Assembly (NCBI GenBank): GCA_002439285.1
Contig: DJTQ01000033.1
Location: 1 to 14,763 of the forward strand
Source: Paenibacillaceae bacterium UBA6304
Lineage (GTDB): Bacteria; Bacillota; Bacilli; Paenibacillales; Paenibacillaceae
Length of the DNA stretch: 14,763 nt
Direction: 5' to 3'
A program made the position numbers and the translations under genes. Of the stretch, positions 1 through 7,231 are shown one piece after another (positions within the stretch are counted from its first letter, which is position 1; each line of letters opens with the position of its first letter). The notes beneath the pieces were generated by a model, which was not told the DNA's origin, did no database searches, and saw only the letters and a list, made by a program, of their open reading frames with translations.

Positions 1-16
1 TAAAGATGAACTATAT

Positions 17-1243
17 TCAGTCCGCTAATTCTTTGCCTCTTGTTTCGGTTCCCAGCAGCAATACCGCTACGGCGCCAATCAGGATCGCAACGAAGAAGAC
101 CCAGAATATCACTCCGATCGACACTTCCCTGGCAAGCAGCATGCCGACGAGATAAGGGCCGATAATGCCTCCCACCCTGCCAAACGAAGCGGCCATGCCT
201 ACCCCGGTGGAACGAACCCGGGTCGGGTATAACTCCGGCGTATAGGCATACATGCCGCCCCAAGCGCCTAGATTAAAGAACGAGAGGCAGATCCCTGCCG
301 CAATCAGCATGCCTTCGCTTGTCGCGTTGCCGAACCAGGCGGCGCTCGCCGCCGTCAGCAGCAGATACACTACAAGCACGAATTTTCGTCCGAATTTTTC
401 GATAAAATAAGCGGCCGTGAAATATCCAGGCAATTGAGCGAGCGTCATAATCAGTACGTATTCGAAACTCTTCACCATGCTGAAGCCTTTGAGCATCATC
501 ACATTAGGGAGCCATAAGAACATTCCGTAATACGAAAAAACGACCGTAAACCAAAGAATCCAAAGCATGATCGTAGATCGTCTGTGTGGTCCTGCCCAAA
601 TCGATACGAATCGTTCCCTTACGGACAGCTTTCGCTCCCGGCTTCCGGCGATGTTCTTGGTAAACCGTGGCGGATCCTGGATCGACTTGCGCAAATATAG
701 CGCATAGAGAGCCGGTATTGCGCCGATCAGGAAAGCGATCTGCCAGCCGTATTTTGGAATGACGAAATACGCAATCAACGCGGACAGAATCCACCCGGCG
801 GCCCAAAAGCTTTCCAGCAAGACTACCATTTTTCCCCGGTCCTTAGCCGCCACCGATTCCGATACCAGCGTGGACGCTACGGGCAATTCTCCGCCCAGAC
901 CGAAGCCGGCTACAAAACGCAGCACGCATAATACCGCAAACCCGGTTGCCGCTGCAGACAGACCGCTGGCGACCGAGAAAATAAGGAGCGTCCAGAGCAG
1001 CACCGCCTTGCGGCCGTACTTGTCCGCCATAATTCCGGCAATCGCTGCGCCAAATGCCATGCCGACCGAATTGATGCTCGTAAAAAATCCGGTCTGCTGC
1101 GTTGTAAGGCTCCATTCGGATGCCAGCGCCGCGGCGATAAACGAGATAATCCCCACGTCCATCGCATCAAACATCCAACTGAGTCCGGCGCTCATCAGCA
1201 ATTTGCGCTGTTTGGGCTTGGGCGCAGTTTCAACAGTATTCAT
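17..1243 (-). CDS. niaP: Niacin (nicotinate/nicotinamide) MFS permease, NiaP/YceI type
   Basis: A 408-residue major facilitator permease with about 12 hydrophobic spans. The sequence closely follows my memory of Bacillus subtilis NiaP (YceI) along its whole length: the opening with a WMFDAMDVG motif, the loop 2-3 motif ADKYGRK, the GLGGELPVASTLVSE stretch, LLESFWAAGW, YYGMFLWLP and SFFNLGAWGGMYAYTPELYP. NiaP proteins import nicotinic acid or nicotinamide for NAD salvage; here the substrate is inferred from similarity. The protein is full length and ends with a TGA stop 17 bases from the left edge. The start is ATG preceded by a modest GGGGGA site. It is read on its own, 121 bases downstream of pulA, with no NAD-synthesis gene next to it. 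Bacillus homologues are controlled by the NiaR repressor; I cannot confirm a NiaR site here. A related aromatic-acid or sugar transporter is less likely. Confidence 0.85.
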   Translation of the reverse strand: MNTVETAPKPKQRKLLMSAGLSWMFDAMDVGIISFIAAALASEWSLTTQQTGFFTSINSVGMAFGAAIAGIMADKYGRKAVLLWTLLIFSVASGLSAAATGFAVLCVLRFVAGFGLGGELPVASTLVSESVAAKDRGKMVVLLESFWAAGWILSALIAYFVIPKYGWQIAFLIGAIPALYALYLRKSIQDPPRFTKNIAGSRERKLSVRERFVSIWAGPHRRSTIMLWILWFTVVFSYYGMFLWLPNVMMLKGFSMVKSFEYVLIMTLAQLPGYFTAAYFIEKFGRKFVLVVYLLLTAASAAWFGNATSEGMLIAAGICLSFFNLGAWGGMYAYTPELYPTRVRSTGVGMAASFGRVGGIIGPYLVGMLLAREVSIGVIFWVFFVAILIGAVAVLLLGTETRGKELAD

Positions 1244-1364
1244 TTACATTCCCCCACTCATCCTATAAATCAATTATCTATATGTCTAACCTGCATTTTA
1301 TTTTAGCAAATAATGCTATTTTTTTCACAAAAATATTTACACTCCAGGTTGAACAGCGCTCAGC
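1244..1364 (-). promoter_or_regulatory. Upstream region of niaP with small inverted repeat
   Basis: This 121-base AT-rich gap separates the pulA stop from the niaP start. It holds an inverted repeat TAGCA-AATAA-TGCTA at 1304-1318, lying 60 to 75 bases ahead of niaP. That is a reasonable position for an operator or for a -35 element (TTGCTA on the minus strand). A second candidate is TTAGAC (1284-1289) with TATAGG (1262-1267) at 16-base spacing, but it would put the transcript start almost on the ribosome binding site. I see no strong terminator for pulA here. Assignment to a specific regulator is not supported. Confidence 0.3.
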
Positions 1365-3338
1365 TTATTTCAATATGGCGAGCACAACCATCCCGATTCC
1401 TTCCGCAACCAGATGTTTCGAGTCAATACCGGCTACAACTTCCTCCCCATAAATCACTTCCCATTTCCCCAAACCCGGCAAACGAAACCGTTGTGAGGCG
1501 GATGATGCATGATACAGAGTATACAGATGACGTGCCGGATCCCCACCGGCATGGTCCCTAAGCGTGAAGGCGACTGCGGACTCCGCGGCCGGCTCAAAAT
1601 GAAGATGTCGTGAGACCTCTTCCGCGGTCTTCAGTCGGAATGCGAGATGACGTTTCCGAAGTTCAATTAGCTCCCGCATCGCCTCCACTTCATCCTGATA
1701 AGCCGCACAGCGGGACCAATCCAACTGATTCACCTCCGGGGGAGCCTGATAACTGTTGCCAAGCCCGTCTTTGGTGCGTAGAAATTCCTGACCGGCATGA
1801 ATGAACGGAATGCCTTGGCTAGTCAGCACAATTCCTGCGGCTAACCGCTGCATGCGTCTTCGTTCATTTTCACTTACCCCGGCGGACGAGCTCGATAGTT
1901 TATCCCAAAGCGTATGATTGTCATGACATTCGGCAAAATTCACGCTCTGCGACGGCTCGGCAGCGAAGCCACGAATCTCGTTGTTATAGGAAATCGAACC
2001 GACAACTCCCTTCATAATGTCCTTCTCGAATCCTTTTCCGCCACTCACAAATCCGGGAAGCTCCGGTTTGAAAATATCCCCTTTGAGCGCATTGCGAAGC
2101 TCTCCGTTAAAATGAGCAATCCCCGGCATCATACCCGCTTGCTGCAAATTCGCTCTCCGTTCCTCCTGAAGCTCCGTTTCCATGACCCACCCTTCACCAA
2201 GGATCAGAATCGTCGGATCGACTTCATCCAACCGCCGGCGGATTTCATTCATCGTGTCCACGTCAAGCAAGCCCATCAAATCGAACCGGAATCCGTCCAC
2301 ATGATATTCGGTCGCCCAGTAAACGACGGAATCAATGATGTATTTTGACATCATGTATCGTTCGGAGGCACAGTCGTTCCCACAGCCCGATCCGTTCGAG
2401 AAGCTCCCGTCCTTCCGGTAACGCAAATAATAACCCGGTACCAATTTTGTGAAAGGAGCGATGTAGCCGTCGTAAACGTGGTTATAAACCACATCCAAGA
2501 TCACCCGGAGTCCTTGTTCATGCACGGCTTGAACAGCTTGTTTCAGTTCGCGGATCCGGATACCCGGCTGGAAGGGATCACTAGCATAAGAGCCTTCCGG
2601 CGCATTGAAGTTCTTTGGATCATATCCCCAGTTGTACTGCCGGTTCTCCTGACCCGGTGTAGCGGACTTGGCCTCATCTACGCTCGCCTTCGCAAAATCC
2701 TGGACCGGAAGCAGTTGGACATGGGTGATTCCCAAATGCTTCAAATGGTCCAATCCGGTAAGAATGCCTTTTGGCCCCCTTGTTCCCGTTTCCGTAAAGC
2801 CCAAATATTCTCCCTTATGCCGTATTCCGCTCTCCGGGTGATTCGAGAAATCGCCGACATGCACCTCATAGATGATAGCATCGGTTGACGAAGCAAACGA
2901 CGGCTTATCCGGTGTCCAATGCGGAGGGTTAGTTTTGCACAAGTCCAGAATGACACCCTTGTCCCCATTGATCCCTACAGCTCTGGCATAAGGATCTACC
3001 GCCTCGTTCCAGTTGCTCCCTACCCGTACGAAAAAAGTATAATACACCTGTTCCAGATCCCGTTCCACCGTCAACGTCCAGGTCCCCGATTCAGCCCGGG
3101 TCATCACATGTTCTTCACCATGTTCGTTCTCCCCGTCCGGATATAATTTTACCCTGGCCTCCGAAGCCGTCGGGGCCCAGAGTCGAAATGCCGTCCGTTC
3201 CGGACTATAGACCACTCCCAGATCATTGCCGTCATACCGGAATGTATCATCAAATTTCTCCGAAAAAACAGAGATCCCCCCGGTTGCGGTGAGATCTCCA
3301 TAGTCAGTTACCATCTTTCTTTCCTGCTGAACCGCCAA
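1365..3338 (-). CDS. pulA: Type I pullulanase (GH13_14), TTG start
   Basis: A 657-residue type I pullulanase, which hydrolyses alpha-1,6 bonds in pullulan and branched glucans. An N-terminal CBM48-like domain (about residues 35-130, with FRLWAPTA and KLYPDG) is followed by the GH13 barrel. The family signature YNWGYDP is at 235-241. Catalytic regions are DVVYNH (282-287), GFRFDLMG with the nucleophile Asp353, LGEGW with the acid/base Glu382, and HDNH with Asp473. There is no signal peptide, so it probably acts inside the cell, as expected for the shorter Bacillus-type enzymes. The start is a TTG at 3336-3338, chosen because AGGAGGG (3345-3351) lies six bases upstream; an internal ATG at 3314 has only a weak AGGAAAG site. 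It has its own promoter and is followed by niaP in the same direction. Function is confident; adjacent glycogen or maltodextrin genes are absent. Confidence 0.93.
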   Translation of the reverse strand: MAVQQERKMVTDYGDLTATGGISVFSEKFDDTFRYDGNDLGVVYSPERTAFRLWAPTASEARVKLYPDGENEHGEEHVMTRAESGTWTLTVERDLEQVYYTFFVRVGSNWNEAVDPYARAVGINGDKGVILDLCKTNPPHWTPDKPSFASSTDAIIYEVHVGDFSNHPESGIRHKGEYLGFTETGTRGPKGILTGLDHLKHLGITHVQLLPVQDFAKASVDEAKSATPGQENRQYNWGYDPKNFNAPEGSYASDPFQPGIRIRELKQAVQAVHEQGLRVILDVVYNHVYDGYIAPFTKLVPGYYLRYRKDGSFSNGSGCGNDCASERYMMSKYIIDSVVYWATEYHVDGFRFDLMGLLDVDTMNEIRRRLDEVDPTILILGEGWVMETELQEERRANLQQAGMMPGIAHFNGELRNALKGDIFKPELPGFVSGGKGFEKDIMKGVVGSISYNNEIRGFAAEPSQSVNFAECHDNHTLWDKLSSSSAGVSENERRRMQRLAAGIVLTSQGIPFIHAGQEFLRTKDGLGNSYQAPPEVNQLDWSRCAAYQDEVEAMRELIELRKRHLAFRLKTAEEVSRHLHFEPAAESAVAFTLRDHAGGDPARHLYTLYHASSASQRFRLPGLGKWEVIYGEEVVAGIDSKHLVAEGIGMVVLAILK

Positions 3339-3344
3339 ATCGGT

Positions 3345-3351
3345 CCCTCCT
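3345..3351 (-). promoter_or_regulatory. Ribosome binding site supporting the TTG start of pulA
   Basis: AGGAGGG sits six bases before the TTG codon at 3338-3336. No ATG or GTG stands at this spacing, so the site itself argues for TTG initiation. Confidence 0.75.
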
Positions 3352-3375
3352 CGCCTATGATTAATTCCTACATTT

Positions 3376-3404
3376 CATATATAACCATAAAGTGTTCACT
3401 CCAA
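3376..3404 (-). promoter_or_regulatory. Predicted sigma-A promoter of pulA with inverted repeat in the spacer
   Basis: On the minus strand TTGGAG (3404-3399) and TATATG (3381-3376) are separated by 17 bases, a good match to a vegetative promoter. An inverted repeat AGTG-TT-CACT at 3391-3400 overlaps the -35 element and the spacer, a usual place for a repressor or activator site. The match to the MerR-type dyad is only partial, so the regulator is unknown. The predicted transcript start leaves roughly 30 bases to the TTG start. Confidence 0.5.
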
Positions 3405-3453
3405 CTTCAAGTTATACGGTAAGGTAGGATTCGGCAGAAGCAGCAGGTATGAG

Positions 3454-4062
3454 TTACGCGGTCATGCCGCGGTCTTTTTTCATCATTACACGTTGTCTTA
3501 CAAAAAAAGCGGCGAGCAGCGCCAGCAAAAATATAGCATAGGACAGAATCAGCAAGCGGAGATCCATGCCCGGAAACACAATCGATGCGCTCAGAATCCC
3601 GAACAGCCAAATACTCGACAGATTGCCGATGATATTGGACCAAGTGTAAGAAACGGTCTTTAATTTGGATACCGCCGACATGAATGAAATGAGATTATTA
3701 GGCATGATCGGAACCGTCCGCAAGAAGATGACGGCCCAGACGCCGTAACGGTTCAGGCTCTTTTGCCAACGTTCGTATTTCTCCAGTTTGGACATCCACC
3801 TGCGGTTGAACCAATCGGAAAACAGAAATTTGCAGAGCATATAAACCGCCATCCCGGCCACCGAACCGGCTATCCAACTGGCCAGCAAGCCGTTTATGAC
3901 GCCGAGCACGGAAATATTCAGCATTACGATCGTCGCAAACGGAAAAATGCCGATAATGCCTTGGATCAAAGCGAGAGGAATCGTAATCAGCAGAATCCAG
4001 AAGCCTTCGATCTGAGTGACTTCCAGCAGCCACCCGGTAAATTGTTCAATCCATTCGTTCAA
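3454..4062 (-). CDS. TVP38/TMEM64 (VTT domain, DedA-like) membrane protein, TTG start
   Basis: A 202-residue integral membrane protein of the VTT/SNARE-associated superfamily. It has about five to six hydrophobic segments and the family signature at residues 113-123 ([11 protein letters not shown]), followed by a conserved Ser and a small-residue helix. Relatives are implicated in lipid scrambling or in small-ion transport and envelope homeostasis, but the role of this bacterial subgroup is not settled. The reading frame continues upstream to an ATG at 4167, but those 35 residues fall inside the acetyltransferase gene and look unlike the family. I prefer the TTG at 4062-4060: GGAGAA lies eight bases upstream and the TTG overlaps the TGA stop of the preceding gene (TTGA), a typical translational coupling. 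It is the last gene of the four-gene redox operon. Confidence 0.85.
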   Translation of the reverse strand: MNEWIEQFTGWLLEVTQIEGFWILLITIPLALIQGIIGIFPFATIVMLNISVLGVINGLLASWIAGSVAGMAVYMLCKFLFSDWFNRRWMSKLEKYERWQKSLNRYGVWAVIFLRTVPIMPNNLISFMSAVSKLKTVSYTWSNIIGNLSSIWLFGILSASIVFPGMDLRLLILSYAIFLLALLAAFFVRQRVMMKKDRGMTA

Positions 4063-4604
4063 TGTAGTTCTTCTCCATTCTTCTCTTCCCGGTCGACTCT
4101 TCTTCCCAAGATGACTAAATCCCGTTCTACCCCGTCCAAGTTGGCTACCCTCGGCAAATACGCCCATTCTTCAAAGCCGAATTTCCGCAACAGGGAAAGG
4201 CTCGGCTCATTATGCGCAAACACGAAACCAAGGATTGTTGATACAGAAATGTTCGGGCTAAACTCGATCGCCCTTTCGAGTAAGATACTTCCTATGCCTT
4301 TGGAGCGGTGAGCGGATGAAATATAAATACTGATTTCCGCAGTTTCGTTATAAGCCGGTCTTCCGTAAAAAGATTGGAAGCTGAGCCAAGCAATCACCTC
4401 TCCGCCGGATTTCATCACCCAAAGCGGTCTTGAATCCGGGCTATGCTCTTCAAACCAGCGTAGTCTGCTATCGACACTGACAGGCTCCAGATCGGCCGTG
4501 ACTTCCCGCCCGGCAATCGTCTCATTGTAAATCGATACAATAGCTTCCAGGTCGGACAGCTTGGCGTCTTCTATCGTGTATCCGTTAATTTCTGATCTGT
4601 ACAT
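4059..4604 (-). CDS. GNAT N-acetyltransferase, phosphinothricin acetyltransferase-like
   Basis: A 181-residue acetyltransferase that should move an acetyl group from acetyl-CoA to an amine. The subgroup is recognised from [16 protein letters not shown] (26-41), which resembles the start of Pat/YwnH-type proteins, from the acetyl-CoA loop RSKGIG (100-105), and from the C-terminal pattern [22 protein letters not shown]. Pat-like proteins acetylate phosphinothricin or methionine sulfoximine and sulfone; the actual substrate here is unknown. The start overlaps the previous gene by 20 bases and lacks a strong ribosome binding site, so it is probably translated by coupling. The stop overlaps the TTG start of the VTT gene. 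It is the third gene of the operon. Confidence 0.85.
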   Translation of the reverse strand: MYRSEINGYTIEDAKLSDLEAIVSIYNETIAGREVTADLEPVSVDSRLRWFEEHSPDSRPLWVMKSGGEVIAWLSFQSFYGRPAYNETAEISIYISSAHRSKGIGSILLERAIEFSPNISVSTILGFVFAHNEPSLSLLRKFGFEEWAYLPRVANLDGVERDLVILGRRVDREEKNGEELH

Positions 4605-4878
4605 AATGTTCTACCGTCGGAAAAGGATCGTAAAAATGATGCAGCAACGCTTTCCACTCTTCGTATTGAGGTGATTTCCTGAAGCCTATTTCATGGTCTG
4701 CGATGGAATTCCACTTTACAAGCAAAATATATTTATCCGCGGTCTCGACACATTTATGAAGCTCATGGTCTATGTACCCTTGCATCTGAGAAATAATTTG
4801 GGACGCTTTGCGGAAATTGCTCTCAAAATCATTGATTGTACCGGGCTTCACGCGCAGTTCAGCTACTTCTAGAATCAT
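4585..4878 (-). CDS. Small ABM-domain protein (antibiotic biosynthesis monooxygenase-like)
   Basis: A 97-residue protein with the dimeric alpha/beta-barrel ABM pattern. It begins [13 protein letters not shown], continues with a helix ending in a [11 protein letters not shown] stretch, then [10 protein letters not shown] and a C-terminal EHYVQI strand. Members include cofactor-free quinol monooxygenases such as YgiN and haem-degrading enzymes, but many have no known substrate, and I see no residues that would choose between them. The ATG has a strong GGAGGGG site eight bases upstream and lies 17 bases after the flavoprotein stop. The end overlaps the acetyltransferase start. A pairing with a flavin reductase-like partner is suggestive but not proof of a joint reaction. 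Confidence 0.8.
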   Translation of the reverse strand: MILEVAELRVKPGTINDFESNFRKASQIISQMQGYIDHELHKCVETADKYILLVKWNSIADHEIGFRKSPQYEEWKALLHHFYDPFPTVEHYVQIRN

Positions 4879-4895
4879 TGTTCATCCCCTCCATT

Positions 4896-5816
4896 TTACT
4901 GATTATAGCATGGACTCAGCGCTTTATGTATCCAAATCGCGGCTATTGACCCTTCCCCCATAGCGACGGTAACCTGTTCCGCATGAACGCCAACATCTCC
5001 GGCAGCGAATACGCCCTTGATATTCGTCTCTTTACTGCGGGGATCGGTTTCAATATGCTTATTGTGACTCAGATGAACGCCGAGCTGCCCGGCGAGTTCC
5101 GAATGAACTCTATTCCCTCCGAATGCGATAAATCCCCGTTCTGCTTCAAACTTGCGACCATCTTCCAGCACCACCGCCTCCAGATTCCCTTCCCCTCGTT
5201 CCTTGCCGGTTCTCACCTCCGCAATCTTACCCTCTTCATATCCAACGTCTAATGATTGAAGCCGTTCCCTTCTGTCGGAGGACACCGGGCCGGATTCATG
5301 ATTCAAATAAAGCAACTCCTTAGTCCGGTCTGCCAGAATCATCGCCATATCGGCCCCCGCATTTCCAGAACCCATCAGTATAGTACGCCTGTTATGAATT
5401 TCGTGTCCGTCGCAATCCGGGCAAATATATACCGTGGATCCCAGAACGGAAAGTAGACCAGGAATTTCGGGAATCCGGTCCATCACACCCGTAGCCAGCA
5501 AAAGTGTTGTCGCTGCATATTCCGCTTCCTTCTCTCCCTTTAGTTTAAACAGTCCCTCCGTTTGTTCCGCTTGTAGAATTCGGTCTTGTTTAAAAAGAAT
5601 TCCTAGGGATTCCGCCTGCTCCCTCCCTCTTCTTCTGAGCTCCGGTCCGGAAATGCCGTCCGGGAATCCTAAAATGTTGCCATAGTTCCGGCAAATGGTC
5701 GACCTCCCGTCCCCAGCGTCAATTAACAGCACCCGATGACAATCGTATCTGCCTAACTGAATGGCAGCCTGCAAGCCTGCAATTCCTCCACCTACAATAA
5801 TGCAATCATAGACCAT
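4896..5816 (-). CDS. Thioredoxin reductase-like FAD-dependent pyridine nucleotide-disulfide oxidoreductase
   Basis: A 306-residue flavoprotein of the low-molecular-weight thioredoxin reductase fold. The FAD loop is GGGIAG (9-14), the redox pair is CPDC (132-135, followed by DGHE), the pyridine-nucleotide loop is GSGNAG (149-154), and a GVFAAGDV motif near the C terminus binds FAD. The stretch GDGRSTICRNYGNILGFPDG resembles the TrxB-like group that also contains dithiol oxidases such as gliotoxin-type reductases. The usual NADPH-specificity motif HRRxxxR is replaced by LNHESG, so the coenzyme and partner are uncertain. The frame opens at an ATG at 5846, but the ATG at 5816 has AGGAGG nine bases upstream and puts the FAD loop at the usual distance from the N terminus, so I start there. 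First gene of a four-gene operon. It need not be the housekeeping TrxB. Confidence 0.87.
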   Translation of the reverse strand: MVYDCIIVGGGIAGLQAAIQLGRYDCHRVLLIDAGDGRSTICRNYGNILGFPDGISGPELRRRGREQAESLGILFKQDRILQAEQTEGLFKLKGEKEAEYAATTLLLATGVMDRIPEIPGLLSVLGSTVYICPDCDGHEIHNRRTILMGSGNAGADMAMILADRTKELLYLNHESGPVSSDRRERLQSLDVGYEEGKIAEVRTGKERGEGNLEAVVLEDGRKFEAERGFIAFGGNRVHSELAGQLGVHLSHNKHIETDPRSKETNIKGVFAAGDVGVHAEQVTVAMGEGSIAAIWIHKALSPCYNQ

Positions 5817-5825
5817 TTCAATTCT

Positions 5826-5831
5826 CCTCCT
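5826..5831 (-). promoter_or_regulatory. Ribosome binding site fixing the flavoprotein start at 5816
   Basis: AGGAGG with a nine-base gap to the ATG at 5816-5814. It would lie inside the coding sequence if the upstream ATG at 5846 were used, and that ATG has only a weak GGGG site. Confidence 0.7.
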
Positions 5832-5983
5832 GTTAGCTATCTGCATTTAATTTCCCCGCAGAGTTATCGATAATGCAATAATGCATCCAAGTACAGTTGT
5901 TTCAATCCTTGTGCATACGAGGTAATGAACCGGGAGAACCTAAACCTAACTGTAAGTAAACACATTTCGGCAATTTCAAATGA
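5832..5983. promoter_or_regulatory. Divergent control region between the redox operon and the DUF2512 gene
   Basis: About 150 bases separate two divergent starts, so promoters for both should lie here. On the minus strand TTGAAA (5905-5900) and TTGGAT (5890-5885, with GATAAC 16 bases on) are possible -35 elements, neither with a strong -10. An overlapping repeat, ATGCA-ATAA-TGCAT (5873-5886), can be read as an inverted repeat, and ATAATGCA occurs twice in tandem; it may be an operator. I could not define a convincing plus-strand promoter. Confidence 0.35.
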
Positions 5984-5996
5984 GGGAGGTGAAATC

Positions 5997-6353
5997 ATGG
6001 ATAAAATTTTGGTGAAGCTGCTTGGAAACGGAGTCATCGTAGTTGCCATGATGATGATTCTCAGCAACGCCTCTTTTATCGGTTCGCTACTTACCGCGGT
6101 TGCCTTATCCGCCTTGGCTTATTTGTTCGGTGATCTGTTTGTCCTCCCTCGGACCAACAATATGATTGCGACCCTCACCGACGGCGTGTTGGCCTTCGCA
6201 TTTATCTGGGCCATCTCCGCCAATGCTGCGTGGACTCTCTCGTTAGGCGAAATTTTATCTATTGCCCTCGTACTGGGCGTGTTTGAATATGCTTTCCATA
6301 TCTGGCTGCTCAGGGACGGTATTAGGCGGGATAGCAGCGTCCGGGTCCGGTAA
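5997..6353 (+). CDS. DUF2512 (YndM-like) membrane protein
   Basis: A 118-residue protein with four hydrophobic segments. The motif YLFGDLFVLPRTNN (42-55), followed by a DG.LAF helix, is the signature I associate with the DUF2512/YndM family of spore-forming Bacillota; its function is not known. The frame is open from an ATG at 5925, but the ATG at 5997 is chosen because GGGAGGTG lies directly upstream at ideal distance and the protein then begins just before its first membrane span. The C terminus is short and basic. The gene stands alone, divergent from the redox operon, and ends 24 bases before a strong terminator. Confidence 0.85.
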   Translation: MDKILVKLLGNGVIVVAMMMILSNASFIGSLLTAVALSALAYLFGDLFVLPRTNNMIATLTDGVLAFAFIWAISANAAWTLSLGEILSIALVLGVFEYAFHIWLLRDGIRRDSSVRVR

Positions 6354-6376
6354 CTTTCACTTTATGTTGAATATGT

Positions 6377-6423
6377 AAAAAGCCTATTGTTCACGGAAAG
6401 TTCCGTTGAACAATAGGCTTTTT
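6377..6423. terminator. Strong bidirectional rho-independent terminator
   Basis: A hairpin of about 22 base pairs with a single bulged base. The left arm runs AAAAAGCCTATTGTTCA then CGGAA, and the right arm is TTCCG then TTGAACAATAGGCTTTTT. The A-run on the left and T-run on the right allow termination in both directions. It lies between the convergent stops of the DUF2512 gene (6353) and the ABC ATPase gene (6434). Confidence 0.92.
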
Positions 6424-6433
6424 GTTAGTATTC

Positions 6434-7231
6434 TCAAGAGCCGAGAACCACGCGGTCATCCGACAGCTTATGCCCGCTGATCCGCTCAAACTCACCGATC
6501 AAGCGTTCCATTGTCAAATCGCGCTTTGTGACCTCATCGACGTCAAGAATGATGCGTCCGCCGTCCATCATGATGAGACGGTTCCCCAGCCGGATCGCCT
6601 GCTCCATGTTATGAGTAACCATGAGCGTCGTCAGCTTCAAATCACTGACGATAGTTTGCGTGAGCCGGGTAACCAATTCGGCACGCGCTGGATCCAGCGC
6701 GGCCGTGTGCTCGTCAAGCAGAAGAATCTGCGGCTCCGTGAACGTCGCCATCAATAGGCTGAGCGCCTGCCGCTCACCCCCGGACAAGGTACCTACCTTC
6801 GCTTTGAGGCGGCCTTCCAGTCCGATGCCGAGCCGGCTAAGCTGCTCGCGGAACATGCCGCGGCGCTTGGAGGAAACTCCGAAGCTTAACCCGCGGGATT
6901 TGCCCCTGGAATACGCCATCGCGAGATTCTCCTCTATCGTCATATGCGGTGCCGTGCCGGCCATCGGGTCCTGAAATACCCGGCCCACCCAACGGCTGCG
7001 CCGGTACTCCGGCAAATGGCTGATTTCGTGTCCGTCGACCCGGACTTCACCGGCGTCAGGCTTTAATACACCGGAAATCATATTCATCAGCGTCGACTTG
7101 CCGGCCCCGTTACTACCGATGACCGTTACGAAGTCACCAGACCGCAGATCGAGATTCACGTCGATCAACGCGATTTTTTCATCAGGGGAACCGGGGTGAA
7201 ACAACTTGGATACATGATTCAGTTGTAGCAT
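6434..7231 (-). CDS. ABC importer ATP-binding protein (COG1101 type)
   Basis: A 265-residue ATPase of an ABC importer. It shows Walker A GSNGAGKST (39-47), Q-loop Gln87 in VFQDP, the signature LSGGERQ (149-155), Walker B ILLLDE (169-174) and the switch His207 in VTHN. After Walker B the usual P/A is replaced by His-Thr (DEHTAALDP), a feature I associate with the COG1101 subgroup paired with COG2984/COG4120 proteins. The frame extends 30 residues upstream but that part overlaps the permease gene. The ATG at 7231 shares its A with the permease TGA stop, has GGGGGTGGG just upstream and gives a normal N terminus (MLQLNHVSK), so it is preferred. Third and last gene of the operon, closed by the terminator at 6377-6423. 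Confidence 0.9.
   Translation of the reverse strand: MLQLNHVSKLFHPGSPDEKIALIDVNLDLRSGDFVTVIGSNGAGKSTLMNMISGVLKPDAGEVRVDGHEISHLPEYRRSRWVGRVFQDPMAGTAPHMTIEENLAMAYSRGKSRGLSFGVSSKRRGMFREQLSRLGIGLEGRLKAKVGTLSGGERQALSLLMATFTEPQILLLDEHTAALDPARAELVTRLTQTIVSDLKLTTLMVTHNMEQAIRLGNRLIMMDGGRIILDVDEVTKRDLTMERLIGEFERISGHKLSDDRVVLGS

Noticed and set aside
3339..3453. CcpA (cre) site or a full MerR-type operator near pulA
   Set aside because: No match to the TGWAANCGNTNWCA pattern, and the dyad present has neither the length nor the 19-base spacing typical of MerR promoters.
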